Of a stretch of 64,000 bases of DNA, positions 34,442 to 43,094 are shown piece by piece; the stretch's first letter is position 1; each line of letters begins with the position of its first letter. Both the position numbers and the translations under genes were made by a program. Source of the stretch: DAINRZ01 sp964634885 (lineage in GTDB: Bacteria; Bacteroidota; Ignavibacteria; Kapaibacteriales; UBA2268); assembly GCA_964634885.1 (NCBI GenBank), contig CAZWLN010000004.1, forward strand, positions 116,774-180,773, given 5' to 3'. The notes below the pieces were generated by a model. The model was given only the letters and a program-made list of their open reading frames with translations. It made no database searches and was not told where the DNA came from.

Positions 34442-36133
34442 ATGCGTATTGAAGGTTCAAGAATACTGGTATTAGGTGGATGGGGCTTAGTTGGCTCGGC
34501 AATATGCCACAAGCTGATGGAGCACTCTCCTGCAAAACTGTATGTTTCTTCACTGAAACAACACGAAGCAGAAGACGCAGTCAATCAGTTAAGAAAAGAA
34601 TATAAGAATGTTGACCCGGAAATGTTCCAGCCTGCCTGGGGCAATCTTTTCTGTCGCAAAGACTGGAAAGACATCTCCTGGCAAGACGTAATTAATGATT
34701 CGAAAAAACGCCAATCAGCCATTGACGATATCTTCGATGAATTGAACGACGACATCAGGACAAGTTCCTTCCTGTATTCGCTCATAAGCGATACAAAACC
34801 CGACATAGTGATCGATTGTATTAATACGGCTACAGCAATTGCCTACCTTAATATATATGACACTGTCAATCAGGTTAAAAAACAAGTAAGGGAAGATTCA
34901 ATTGACAAAGACCTGCTTGAAAAAATGCTCAGCAGCATTTATATCCCTCAACTGATCAGGCATATCCAACTGCTCTACCAGGGGTTGAAAGACAGCGATA
35001 CTAAGATGTACCTGAAAATCGGGACAACCGGTACAGGTGGCATGGGACTTAACATACCCTTTACTCACAGCGAAGAAAGGCCGTCAAGAGTACTGCTCTC
35101 CAAAACTGCTGTTGCAGGAGCACAGACTCTTCTTAATTTCCTGATGGCAAGAACCCCCGGCAACCTGCTCGTTAAAGAGATCAAACCCGCTGCTACCATC
35201 GCCTGGAAGAGAATCGCTTACGGTAACGTCAGAAAAGGTGGAAAAGACATCCTGTTGTACGACATGAACATCGACGATGCCCACAAAACAGGCAGCACCT
35301 TCGATTTCAACAACACGACAGGTGTTTCCGACACCGGAAAAGCTTTCGAGTCCGTCTTCATCGACACCGGCGAAAACGGCATCTTTTCCAAAGGCGAATT
35401 CAGGACAATCGCTTCGCTGGGACAAATGGAAATTGTTACTCCCGAAGAAATTGCCGAATATGCAGTCCATGAAATTCTGGGCGGCAATACAGGCAGAGAT
35501 GTCATCCAGGGGTTGGACGCTTTCGTTCTCGGGCCGACTTACAGAGGCGGCTTGCTGTTTAACGAAGCAATGAGAGAAATCGAAGGACTGGAGAAAGAAC
35601 ACGAAGTTGACAGTACAGCTTTCGAACTGCTGGGACCGCCAAGACTGTCCAAACTTCTTTACGAAGCCCATCTGATTAAAAGAATAGCAGGCAATATGAA
35701 AGACGCTTTGAAGATGAAAGCTAAAGACTTCTCTGAAAAAGCACTGGCACTGCTCAAAGAAGATGCGGAACTCAAATCCCGGATTGTCTCCATCGGGCTG
35801 CCGATACTTCTTCCTGACGGTAAACAATACTTACGCGGCAAAGAAGTAAAAATCCCTAAGAGAACTACTTCGGCTACCATTGCAATGACTAGCGAAACAA
35901 TTGACAAATGGTGCTACGAAGGATGGATCGACCTGAGGCCAGGTAATTTTGAACTTTGGCAGCAAAGGCTTTCAACAGTAATTGAACAGGCCGAATCAAT
36001 ACCTGCCAACGATACTAGTTCAAGATATACTTTCAATAAATTTTACTGGGACAATTTCCAGACCATCGACGAAGGTAAATTAGCCGGCTGGATATTCCAG
36101 TTCGAAGACAAAGGATGGAGATTTAAAAGATAA
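34442..36133 (+). CDS. Uncharacterised NAD(P)-binding Rossmann-fold protein
   Basis: This 563-residue protein was not assigned to a named enzyme. The N-terminus ILVLGGWGLVGSAICHKLM is a dinucleotide-binding fold of the SDR/NmrA kind. KPDIVIDCINTATAIAYLNIYD fits the end of the first beta-alpha unit set, and YLKIGTTGTGGMGLNIPF may line the active site. A long C-terminal half (from about residue 300) has no motif I know, and no signal peptide or membrane helix is present. The ATG at 34442 is chosen because the product then starts directly at the fold; a TTG four codons upstream also exists. It stands alone between AT-rich intergenic regions. Confidence 0.7.
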   Translation: MRIEGSRILVLGGWGLVGSAICHKLMEHSPAKLYVSSLKQHEAEDAVNQLRKEYKNVDPEMFQPAWGNLFCRKDWKDISWQDVINDSKKRQSAIDDIFDELNDDIRTSSFLYSLISDTKPDIVIDCINTATAIAYLNIYDTVNQVKKQVREDSIDKDLLEKMLSSIYIPQLIRHIQLLYQGLKDSDTKMYLKIGTTGTGGMGLNIPFTHSEERPSRVLLSKTAVAGAQTLLNFLMARTPGNLLVKEIKPAATIAWKRIAYGNVRKGGKDILLYDMNIDDAHKTGSTFDFNNTTGVSDTGKAFESVFIDTGENGIFSKGEFRTIASLGQMEIVTPEEIAEYAVHEILGGNTGRDVIQGLDAFVLGPTYRGGLLFNEAMREIEGLEKEHEVDSTAFELLGPPRLSKLLYEAHLIKRIAGNMKDALKMKAKDFSEKALALLKEDAELKSRIVSIGLPILLPDGKQYLRGKEVKIPKRTTSATIAMTSETIDKWCYEGWIDLRPGNFELWQQRLSTVIEQAESIPANDTSSRYTFNKFYWDNFQTIDEGKLAGWIFQFEDKGWRFKR

Positions 36134-36225
36134 ATTAAAAAAAAATGATATTTTTGAAAATATAAATAATGTATAAATAAGAATTTTAATAAACGTTTTG
36201 TATAATTTTATTCATGGGGTACATG

Positions 36226-39200
36226 ATGATTAAACGGTTTCTGCTACTTTTCACTTTGACCCTTGCACTGGTTGCAACTTCGGCATTCGCCGGCGAGAAG
36301 ACTATCAAGGGTAAAGGAGATGTGGTTCAGTACAAGAGCGAATTGTCGATGCCACCGACATTCATGCCGAATGCAACAAGCTTCCCTGAACCATTTTCTA
36401 ACTTGTCCAACCCAAGGACAGCGCCGGCCATCTCCACGGGCTACTATTTCGTGGACAGCTACGAAACGAACGCACCGTACGGAGATTCATTCTGGCATCC
36501 GACACCCAAAATCTACGACACAAACTACACCGACGACGGTGAGTGGATCAGAGTAAAACCCGGTCCTCGTACAATGGATTTCGCAAATTCAACGGAAGCA
36601 AAAAATGCCTGGGCTGCCAATCCCAGAGGCCAGTACTACTTCCGTAACCCTGCCCTTCCATCAACAGGCAGCTATTTTGACCACGGCTTAGTCAACGCTA
36701 CGGACTCGACAGACAACGCCATTGCCGGCCCGATGCCCTTAGGCCTTACCGCCGAAGGTTTCATCTTCAACGGCGTACGCTATGACTCGTTCTATGTATC
36801 GACGAACGGTATCATTGCCCTTACCAACAGGCGCTATCTGTACGACGCTTCCGGCAACAGGACCATCGGCGGTAACGGCGACTGCTACGACAGAATGAGT
36901 ATGGACTGGTTCGTAAGAAGCCATTCCTACACAAGCTCGACAGCATCGCTGAACGACCCGACACCCGACAACTTCGGCTATCAGTATGCAGTGCTCGGTA
37001 ACTCACCTTCATCTGCAACAGCCGGTATCAGGTATCCGGGTGGCAGCTTGAACACGGTATTCGGATTAAACAGCGGCGCCGGTCAATATGCGTCCACATC
37101 AACAAATATTGCATGCCGTGCAGCAGTAATAGCACCGTTCTACGGCGACCTGCACCTGTCACAGTTCAAGGCAGCAACCAACCTGCCGGACGACTGGGGC
37201 CATGTAAAATTCAAATCAACGGTTGACGGTAACAAACTTATCATCTACTTTGCCAACGCAGCTCCCAAAGGTAACTTGTGTCCATTGCCGGGATATACAT
37301 ATACAGCTCCTTCGGACTTACGTCCCGGCGACCTTGCATACGTGGGCGCCTCGGCACAGGTCGTTCTCAACAGGCTCGACAGTTCTATTACTGTTAACTA
37401 TGAGAACTTCACCGGCATCGTACCTTTCTCCGGCTTCACAGCAACAGCCGAACAGATCTTCCGTTACAACACGGCCTGCGGCGTACTGGGCTGGGCAAGG
37501 CACGTAAACAACTACAGAGCAAAATATGCAGCATCTTTCCAGGAATACTGCCAGTACACACATTACTTCTCAAGCTGGCGCTTAACAACGATGGACATCC
37601 CGGCATCGGGTTCCGCCGTCAGGTTCAAGCAGTGGAAGAACACACTGCGCGTATTGACAATATCCTACCGCGTAAGAAGCCTTAACAAAGACGCCGACCT
37701 GGACTACTCACAAGTTGTACCTACATCATTGGTTGACAATTATGAGCTTCTCGCCGATGAGGATAGAATCGGCGCGATGCAGCCTGTAGCAGTACTTCAG
37801 AACCTTACCAACGATATTACATACGTTGACAACAATGCCCCCGGCAGCCCCGACAAGAGTAACTATCCCGGCACCGGCCTTAATGCTTTTGACCAGGACC
37901 TCAACTTCAGGGCAAGATTCAGGATATACAACCAGGCATTGGACAAGATCATATACAACAGGCTTATGCCCATCGACAGTACCGGTATCAACCTTGCCGA
38001 CGACTATGACGCCAAATCGGATTACTACGGTAACCCTTACTGCAAAGTAAGATACGTATCGGTAGCCCTTACAAGCGGCAACTATGTAACAACCGAACTT
38101 ACAGCTTCGGCCTACAACGGCATTCCTCCTTACGGATTCGTTGAAGTGTACTTCCCGCCGTTCGAACCGAACGCGTACGTACAGGACAAGTTCAAGAGCT
38201 ACACAAACATCGGCCGTATGAAGGTCGAAGTAGAAGCCGACCCGACAGACCCGCGCACAAACGAGAATTTTGGCGATGAATGGCCTGCCGACAACAAAGC
38301 TTCAAGGTTCCTGTTCGTAATGAAACGTTTGACATCGTTCTACGACGACGTATCCGAATGGCACCTTGTCAAATCTGACCGCGAATACGCAACAAAGACA
38401 GCAATGCCCTCAGTAGAGAAATGGGTAAACATAGGAACAGAAGCTGTCCAGGGTAACAACACATCCCATCACCCGCTTCCACCGAGAAGAATCAAGACCA
38501 ACTACGGCTATATCGGCTTCACAAACAAGAACAGCATGTACGAAGGCATCGGCGGCTATCCGCTGGAATCTCCGCTCGTCAAGATGAACAGGAAAACACT
38601 CGACGGCCAGGAATACGTAGCCTGGGGCAGCCCCGGCGGCGACGAACTCCGTTCGTTCCCGATTGACCTTAGAAACAGAAAAGGTGCAGTACTTGCCGTA
38701 TCGGCCCAGAGGACCACAAACTCAGTCCAGGAAGATTGGGAAAGAGGTTTCTGCGACGGCCAGATCATAGGCTGCGAACCCAGGTCACTGCTCAACGGCA
38801 CACCGACACAGCCTTTCAATACATCTACGTCTTCCGTAGCCAGCAAAGTCGATGAATTGTTCGTAGAGTTGGCCAAACCCAGCCCCGACCAGATTCACGG
38901 CATCACAAACATTGGCGTACCATTACCCTTTGTCGATACGGACCTGAGAGGCACCTGGAGATACCACCCGCGAAGAGCCGGCGCAGCAGCCATCACGAAC
39001 ATGGCAGCCTTCTCGCTCTATGGCGGTGGCGGATACATCAGAGGCTTCCTCGAAAGAGACAAGGACTCAGCCCTTACGACTACAACAGGTTTGAGGACAA
39101 ACATATTCGACGACGGCTTCGATGAATACTTCCAGAAGATAGCAATACCGATTCCCGACACATTCATCAATGCCCCGAACGAAGGCGCCAAGAACTTCAG

Positions 39201-41178
39201 GTTCAGGATCAAGGTCAATGCTTACGACAACCAGGTACAGCCTACATTGCCTTCAATCCTTGACGACGACGACGAAATGTATGTTGACAACGTATCGATA
39301 CTGTTCCCTGCAGAGTTAACAGACATCGAATGTTCATCTGTTGACATCATCTGGCCCTACACGGCAGTACCTGCCAGCCAGGCCAAGAAAATCCCGATCA
39401 GGGTAAAGATTGCCAACAACACGAGCCTTCTTTCACCCAGTTTCTTTATCAGAGTAGCGATATATGTAGGAACAGCAAACAACATCCAGGATCCAACACC
39501 TGTCTATTGTAAACGAGTAGAAATGCCGTTCCTCAGCGCAGGCGAACAGACAGAAGTCTCGATGCCCGACTGGGACGCAACACTTGCAGCTGTCCAGAAT
39601 CAGGCAGCCCAGTTCCACATCCGTGCGAATGTATATGTCGAAGGCGGCGACCTTGAGATCAGGAACGATACAACATATTACGACGTAGCATTAACATTCA
39701 AAGAATTCTTCGCATACGACCCGATCACAGCCCAGGCCAACAACTCCGTCTCCGCAGAAAACGGCGGTAACGGCAGAGGACTTAACCTCGAAGGTTACAG
39801 CTTCGGTGGTGTAGGTAACTCCACATCGATCACTGCATACCCGACAGACCCGGCAGCTTACGGTGCATACGGCGGGAGCGCTTCCGGCCAGATTGCAACC
39901 AAGTTCGAACTGTTCCAGGTTGACACCATTCTCGGATACCAGGCTTTCTTCGGCAATCGTAACTCAGCACCCGATTACATCACATTCTCTATCTACAACG
40001 ACCAGAACGAAAGGCCTTCAGGCAATCCCATCGCCGCTTCACTCCTCGAGAGAGTACAAAGAGGCAGGGACGACCTTAATGATGATTACAGGTATAATGA
40101 CTATGTAACATACATTCTGAAAGAGCCTGTCATCCTTCCAAGGGGCAGGTACTGGGCAGCATGCGCACAGCTTGGTGAAACAGGCTATGAACTCGGCGCT
40201 TCCAGTTCAAGAATGGGTATGAGGACTATGAACGTCCACATCAGGTTACCGATTACCTCATCAAGAGAAGTAGGCCTTGAAGGTACGTCGCTGATGCTTC
40301 ACAAGGAATTCCGTGAAAAAGACAACTACCAGAACCTCCTGAACAACAACATATTTGCTTACGAGAACACATACACCAGCGGTTCCTGGAACCAGTTCAT
40401 GCCTACTACAGGCCGTCCGGCATATGCACACCTCCATCACTACGGTTGCTCACCCGAAGATAACAATACGACATGGACCCTGACACGCGGTACATGGAAT
40501 CCTTTCATCAGGCCTTACCTTGGTCTTAAGAGCCCTGCCACTGAAAGAGTCTATGAAGTATGCTTTGACGACATAGTCATACCTCCGGTTGAACTCACAT
40601 CGTTCACAGGTAAAGCAAGAGAAAACGGCGTTGACCTGTTCTGGGAAACAGCTTCCGAGATCGACAACTTCGGATTCTACATTCAGAGAAGAGAAGCCGG
40701 CAACAACGGCATGTGGAAAGACATTACTTTCGTAAAAGGCAACGGTACTTCCTCCAATGTTAACAGGTACAGCTACTGCGACAAAGACGTTGTACTCAAC
40801 AAAACATACGAATACCGCCTGAACCAGGTTGACCTTAACGGTAGCAAAGACTGCGGCAAGCTGTCCGACATCGTAACGGTAACCTTCTCTTACGAAGGAC
40901 TCATTGTCCTCCAGAACTTCCCGAATCCGTTCACCGAATCGACAACATTGTCCTTCACACTTCCCGAAAAATCAAGAGTTACTCTCGAAGTACTCGACAT
41001 CTTCGGAAACGTAATGAGAACAATAGTTGACCAGGATCTCAATGCCTCGACACAGCCCTACAACTATCAGTGGGACAGGCTGTGCAACAACGGTACTTAC
41101 GCTCCTAACGGCACTTACATCTACAGGCTGACTGCAGGTGATGTTGTTAAGACCGGCAAGATGACCGTAGTACGGTAA
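36226..41178 (+). CDS. Giant T9SS surface protein with nidogen-like domain, paralogue 1
   Basis: This 1650-residue exported protein begins MIKRFLLLFTLTLALVATSAFA; ATG 36226 is preceded by GGGG at 6 bases, and ATGs at 36214 and 36223 are alternatives. Residues about 165-400 (FNGVRYDSFYVSTNGIIAL, AAVIAPFYGDLHL, AQVVLNRLDSSITVNYENFTG) resemble a nidogen-like (NIDO) domain. The middle is beta-rich with a CARDB-like module near IPIRVKIANNT. Near residue 1455 is the VELTSFTGKARENGVDLFW fibronectin-like segment common before T9SS tails. The last 90 residues (NFPNPFTESTTLSFTLPE to KTGKMTVVR) form a T9SS/FlgD-like sorting domain. Codons end in C more consistently (AAC, TAC, GAC) than in its paralogues, which suggests high expression. 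Confidence 0.85.
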   Translation: MIKRFLLLFTLTLALVATSAFAGEKTIKGKGDVVQYKSELSMPPTFMPNATSFPEPFSNLSNPRTAPAISTGYYFVDSYETNAPYGDSFWHPTPKIYDTNYTDDGEWIRVKPGPRTMDFANSTEAKNAWAANPRGQYYFRNPALPSTGSYFDHGLVNATDSTDNAIAGPMPLGLTAEGFIFNGVRYDSFYVSTNGIIALTNRRYLYDASGNRTIGGNGDCYDRMSMDWFVRSHSYTSSTASLNDPTPDNFGYQYAVLGNSPSSATAGIRYPGGSLNTVFGLNSGAGQYASTSTNIACRAAVIAPFYGDLHLSQFKAATNLPDDWGHVKFKSTVDGNKLIIYFANAAPKGNLCPLPGYTYTAPSDLRPGDLAYVGASAQVVLNRLDSSITVNYENFTGIVPFSGFTATAEQIFRYNTACGVLGWARHVNNYRAKYAASFQEYCQYTHYFSSWRLTTMDIPASGSAVRFKQWKNTLRVLTISYRVRSLNKDADLDYSQVVPTSLVDNYELLADEDRIGAMQPVAVLQNLTNDITYVDNNAPGSPDKSNYPGTGLNAFDQDLNFRARFRIYNQALDKIIYNRLMPIDSTGINLADDYDAKSDYYGNPYCKVRYVSVALTSGNYVTTELTASAYNGIPPYGFVEVYFPPFEPNAYVQDKFKSYTNIGRMKVEVEADPTDPRTNENFGDEWPADNKASRFLFVMKRLTSFYDDVSEWHLVKSDREYATKTAMPSVEKWVNIGTEAVQGNNTSHHPLPPRRIKTNYGYIGFTNKNSMYEGIGGYPLESPLVKMNRKTLDGQEYVAWGSPGGDELRSFPIDLRNRKGAVLAVSAQRTTNSVQEDWERGFCDGQIIGCEPRSLLNGTPTQPFNTSTSSVASKVDELFVELAKPSPDQIHGITNIGVPLPFVDTDLRGTWRYHPRRAGAAAITNMAAFSLYGGGGYIRGFLERDKDSALTTTTGLRTNIFDDGFDEYFQKIAIPIPDTFINAPNEGAKNFRFRIKVNAYDNQVQPTLPSILDDDDEMYVDNVSILFPAELTDIECSSVDIIWPYTAVPASQAKKIPIRVKIANNTSLLSPSFFIRVAIYVGTANNIQDPTPVYCKRVEMPFLSAGEQTEVSMPDWDATLAAVQNQAAQFHIRANVYVEGGDLEIRNDTTYYDVALTFKEFFAYDPITAQANNSVSAENGGNGRGLNLEGYSFGGVGNSTSITAYPTDPAAYGAYGGSASGQIATKFELFQVDTILGYQAFFGNRNSAPDYITFSIYNDQNERPSGNPIAASLLERVQRGRDDLNDDYRYNDYVTYILKEPVILPRGRYWAACAQLGETGYELGASSSRMGMRTMNVHIRLPITSSREVGLEGTSLMLHKEFREKDNYQNLLNNNIFAYENTYTSGSWNQFMPTTGRPAYAHLHHYGCSPEDNNTTWTLTRGTWNPFIRPYLGLKSPATERVYEVCFDDIVIPPVELTSFTGKARENGVDLFWETASEIDNFGFYIQRREAGNNGMWKDITFVKGNGTSSNVNRYSYCDKDVVLNKTYEYRLNQVDLNGSKDCGKLSDIVTVTFSYEGLIVLQNFPNPFTESTTLSFTLPEKSRVTLEVLDIFGNVMRTIVDQDLNASTQPYNYQWDRLCNNGTYAPNGTYIYRLTAGDVVKTGKMTVVR

Positions 41179-41204
41179 GAGGTAAAATCAAATCAAACTG
41201 AAAT

Positions 41205-41237
41205 AAGCCCCCTGCCTCAAAAACAGGGGGCTTTTTG
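41205..41237 (+). terminator. Rho-independent terminator of giant paralogue 1
   Basis: AGCCCCCTG (41206-41214) pairs with CAGGGGGCT (41224-41232), a 9-bp stem, followed by a T-run. A similar CCCCCTG/CAGGGGG hairpin follows paralogue 2, so the terminator was duplicated along with the gene. Confidence 0.92.
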
Positions 41238-41258
41238 TTAAAAAAAACTTAAGATGAA

Positions 41259-41603
41259 ATGAAAGACTCAATATTTACAAAGATTATTAAAAGAGAAATC
41301 CCGGCAGCAATCGAGTATGAGGATGATGAGATAATTGCCTTCAACGACATTAACCCACAGGCTCCGGTACACATATTGATTATTCCCAAAAAACAAATTC
41401 CGACAATAAACGACGCAGGACAGCAAGACGCTGAGATTCTTGGAAAAATTATCCTGGCAGCAAAGAAACTGGCTGCCGACAAAGGTATTGCAGACGACGG
41501 TTACAGGCTGGTATTGAATTGTAACAGCGATGCCGGACAGACCGTTTTCCATATTCATTGCCATCTTCTGGGCGGCAGAAAAATGAACTGGCCTCCCGGT
41601 TGA
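41259..41603 (+). CDS. Hint-type HIT family protein
   Basis: This 114-residue protein is of the short Hint (histidine triad nucleotide-binding) type. IFTKIIKREIPAAIEYEDDEIIAFNDINPQAPVHILIIPK is the family N-terminal half (not quoted as a single motif: key residues are I-P, D-I-N-P-Q-A-P-x-H). The triad H98-x-H100-x-H102 lies in the C-terminal FHIHCHLLGGR. Hint enzymes hydrolyse nucleoside phosphoramidates and aminoacyl-adenylates. It is a single housekeeping gene inserted between giant paralogues 1 and 2, and just after the terminator of the first. Confidence 0.93.
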   Translation: MKDSIFTKIIKREIPAAIEYEDDEIIAFNDINPQAPVHILIIPKKQIPTINDAGQQDAEILGKIILAAKKLAADKGIADDGYRLVLNCNSDAGQTVFHIHCHLLGGRKMNWPPG

Positions 41604-41787
41604 GGAAGATAACAGAATAAGTACAAATAAAAATTACAAGTGTTTGATCAACCAAACAAAAACAACAAGACAAGAAGAATATAATCGATAGTATTTCAAA
41701 TTAATTACTAGAAAAATATTTTAATAATATATATAAGAATAAATGATATGTGTCAATATCGTAAGGAGGAAATATTGTCTTTTATGT

Positions 41788-41843
41788 AAAAAAGAGGGTT
41801 ACTAACAATTGTCCAAATTACAAAAAGAGGGTTAATAACAATT
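41788..41843 (+). repeat. Two direct repeats before giant paralogue 2
   Basis: AAAAAGAGGGTTACTAACAA (from 41789) and AAAAAGAGGGTTAATAACAA (from 41822) are near-identical, with a period of about 33-34 bases. They end about 30 bases before the start codon of paralogue 2 and may bind a regulator or be leftover promoter duplication. The repeat is visible; its function is unknown. Confidence 0.6.
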
Positions 41844-41869
41844 TTTTTTACAACTTGGTGGAGACTACA

Positions 41870-42953
41870 ATGAAAACACCATCTTTACTCTTGTATTTCA
41901 CTCTGACCCTTGTGTTGGTAACAACACCGGCATACGCCGGTGATAAAGCCGACAAGGGTAAGGGAGATGTGGTTCAGTACAAAAGCGAATTGTCGATGCC
42001 ACCGACATTCATGCCGAATGCAACAAGCTTCCCTGAACNNNNNNNNNNNNNNNNNNNNNNNNNNNNNNNNNNNNNNNNNNNNNNNNNNNNNNNNNNNNNN
42101 NNNNNNNNNNNNNNNNNNNNNNNNNNNNNNNNNNNNNNTTGCTTACGAGAACACATACACCAGCGGTTCCTGGAACCAGTTCATGCCTACTACGGGCCGT
42201 CCGGCATACGCACACCTCCATCACTACGGTTGTTCACCCGAAGACCAGAATGTTACATGGACCCTGACACGCGGTACCTGGTGTCCTTTCATCAGGCCTT
42301 ACCTTGGTATTAAGAGCCCCGCCAGAGAAAGAGTATATGAAGCATGTTCCTCCTGGGGCGATCCTGTTTCACTTACATGTTTCGACGGCAAATCGATTGA
42401 TCGGGGAATTGACCTTTTCTGGGAAACCGGTTCTGAAATTGATAACTACGGTTTCTACGTTCAGAGAAGAGAAGCTCACATGAATGAAATGTGGAAAGAT
42501 ATTGCTTTTCTTAAGGGTAAGGGCATGTCTTCCAGTATTGTCAGGTACAGCTATTGCGATGAGGACGTCATTCTTAACAAAACCTACGAATACCGGCTTA
42601 ACCAGGTTGACCTCAACGGTAAAAAGGATTGCGGCCATATCTTCCCGGCAATTACACTTACATATACTCACGAAGGCCTCTGTATTCTCGAGCAGAACTT
42701 CCCGAACCCGTTCAGCGAAACGACGACATTGTCTTTCTCAGTTCCTGAAAAATCAAGAGTTACTCTCGAAGTACTCGACATCTTCGGGAACGTAGTCAGG
42801 ACAATTGTTGACCAGGATCTTGACGCTTCGTCGTACAACTATCAGTGGGACAGGCAGTGCAACGACGGTTCATACGCTTCCAGCGGCACTTACGTTTACA
42901 GGCTGACAGCAGGAGACGTTGTCAGGACAGGCAAGATGACGCTGATTCGCTAA
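41870..42953 (+). CDS. Giant T9SS surface protein, paralogue 2 (interrupted by assembly gap)
   Basis: The N-terminal 56 codons (signal peptide MKTPSLLLYFTLTLVLVTTPAYA, then GDVVQYKSELSMPPTFMPN) and the C-terminal 271 codons are present on either side of 100 N. The two halves are in different frames across the N run, which only means the gap length is arbitrary. By alignment with paralogue 1 about 1,300 codons are missing. Both sequences next to the gap are almost identical to paralogue 1 at DNA level. Beyond about 42330 it diverges, but it keeps the T9SS tail (NFPNPFSETTTLSFSVPE to RTGKMTLIR). ATG 41870 follows GGTGGAG. It should be treated as a full-length gene of unknown interior. Confidence 0.8.
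42039..42138. other. Scaffold gap (100 N) inside paralogue 2
   Basis: Exactly 100 N, the usual placeholder for a gap of unknown size. From the alignment of the flanks with paralogue 1, about 4 kb are probably missing. Confidence 0.95.
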
Positions 42954-42979
42954 GTATTTATATGAAATCTAACTGATTA

Positions 42980-43010
42980 TTGCCCCCTGCAAATAAAAAA
43001 CAGGGGGCAA
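42980..43010 (+). terminator. Hairpin after giant paralogue 2
   Basis: TTGCCCCCTG (42980-42989) pairs with CAGGGGGCAA (43001-43010), a 10-bp stem. It lacks a following T-run, so termination may be weak or need Rho. It corresponds to the terminator after paralogue 1. Confidence 0.6.
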
Positions 43011-43094
43011 ATGACAAAAGAGCAGATGATGAAAGAGCAGAGTTATTGAGTTGTAATATTGAAAATAGAAACCATCAAAGATAAGGAGGTAATA

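Noticed and set aside
35084..35827. 247-codon minus-strand frame
   Set aside because: Antisense to the Rossmann-fold protein; Phe/Cys/Gln-rich composition is that of a shadow frame.
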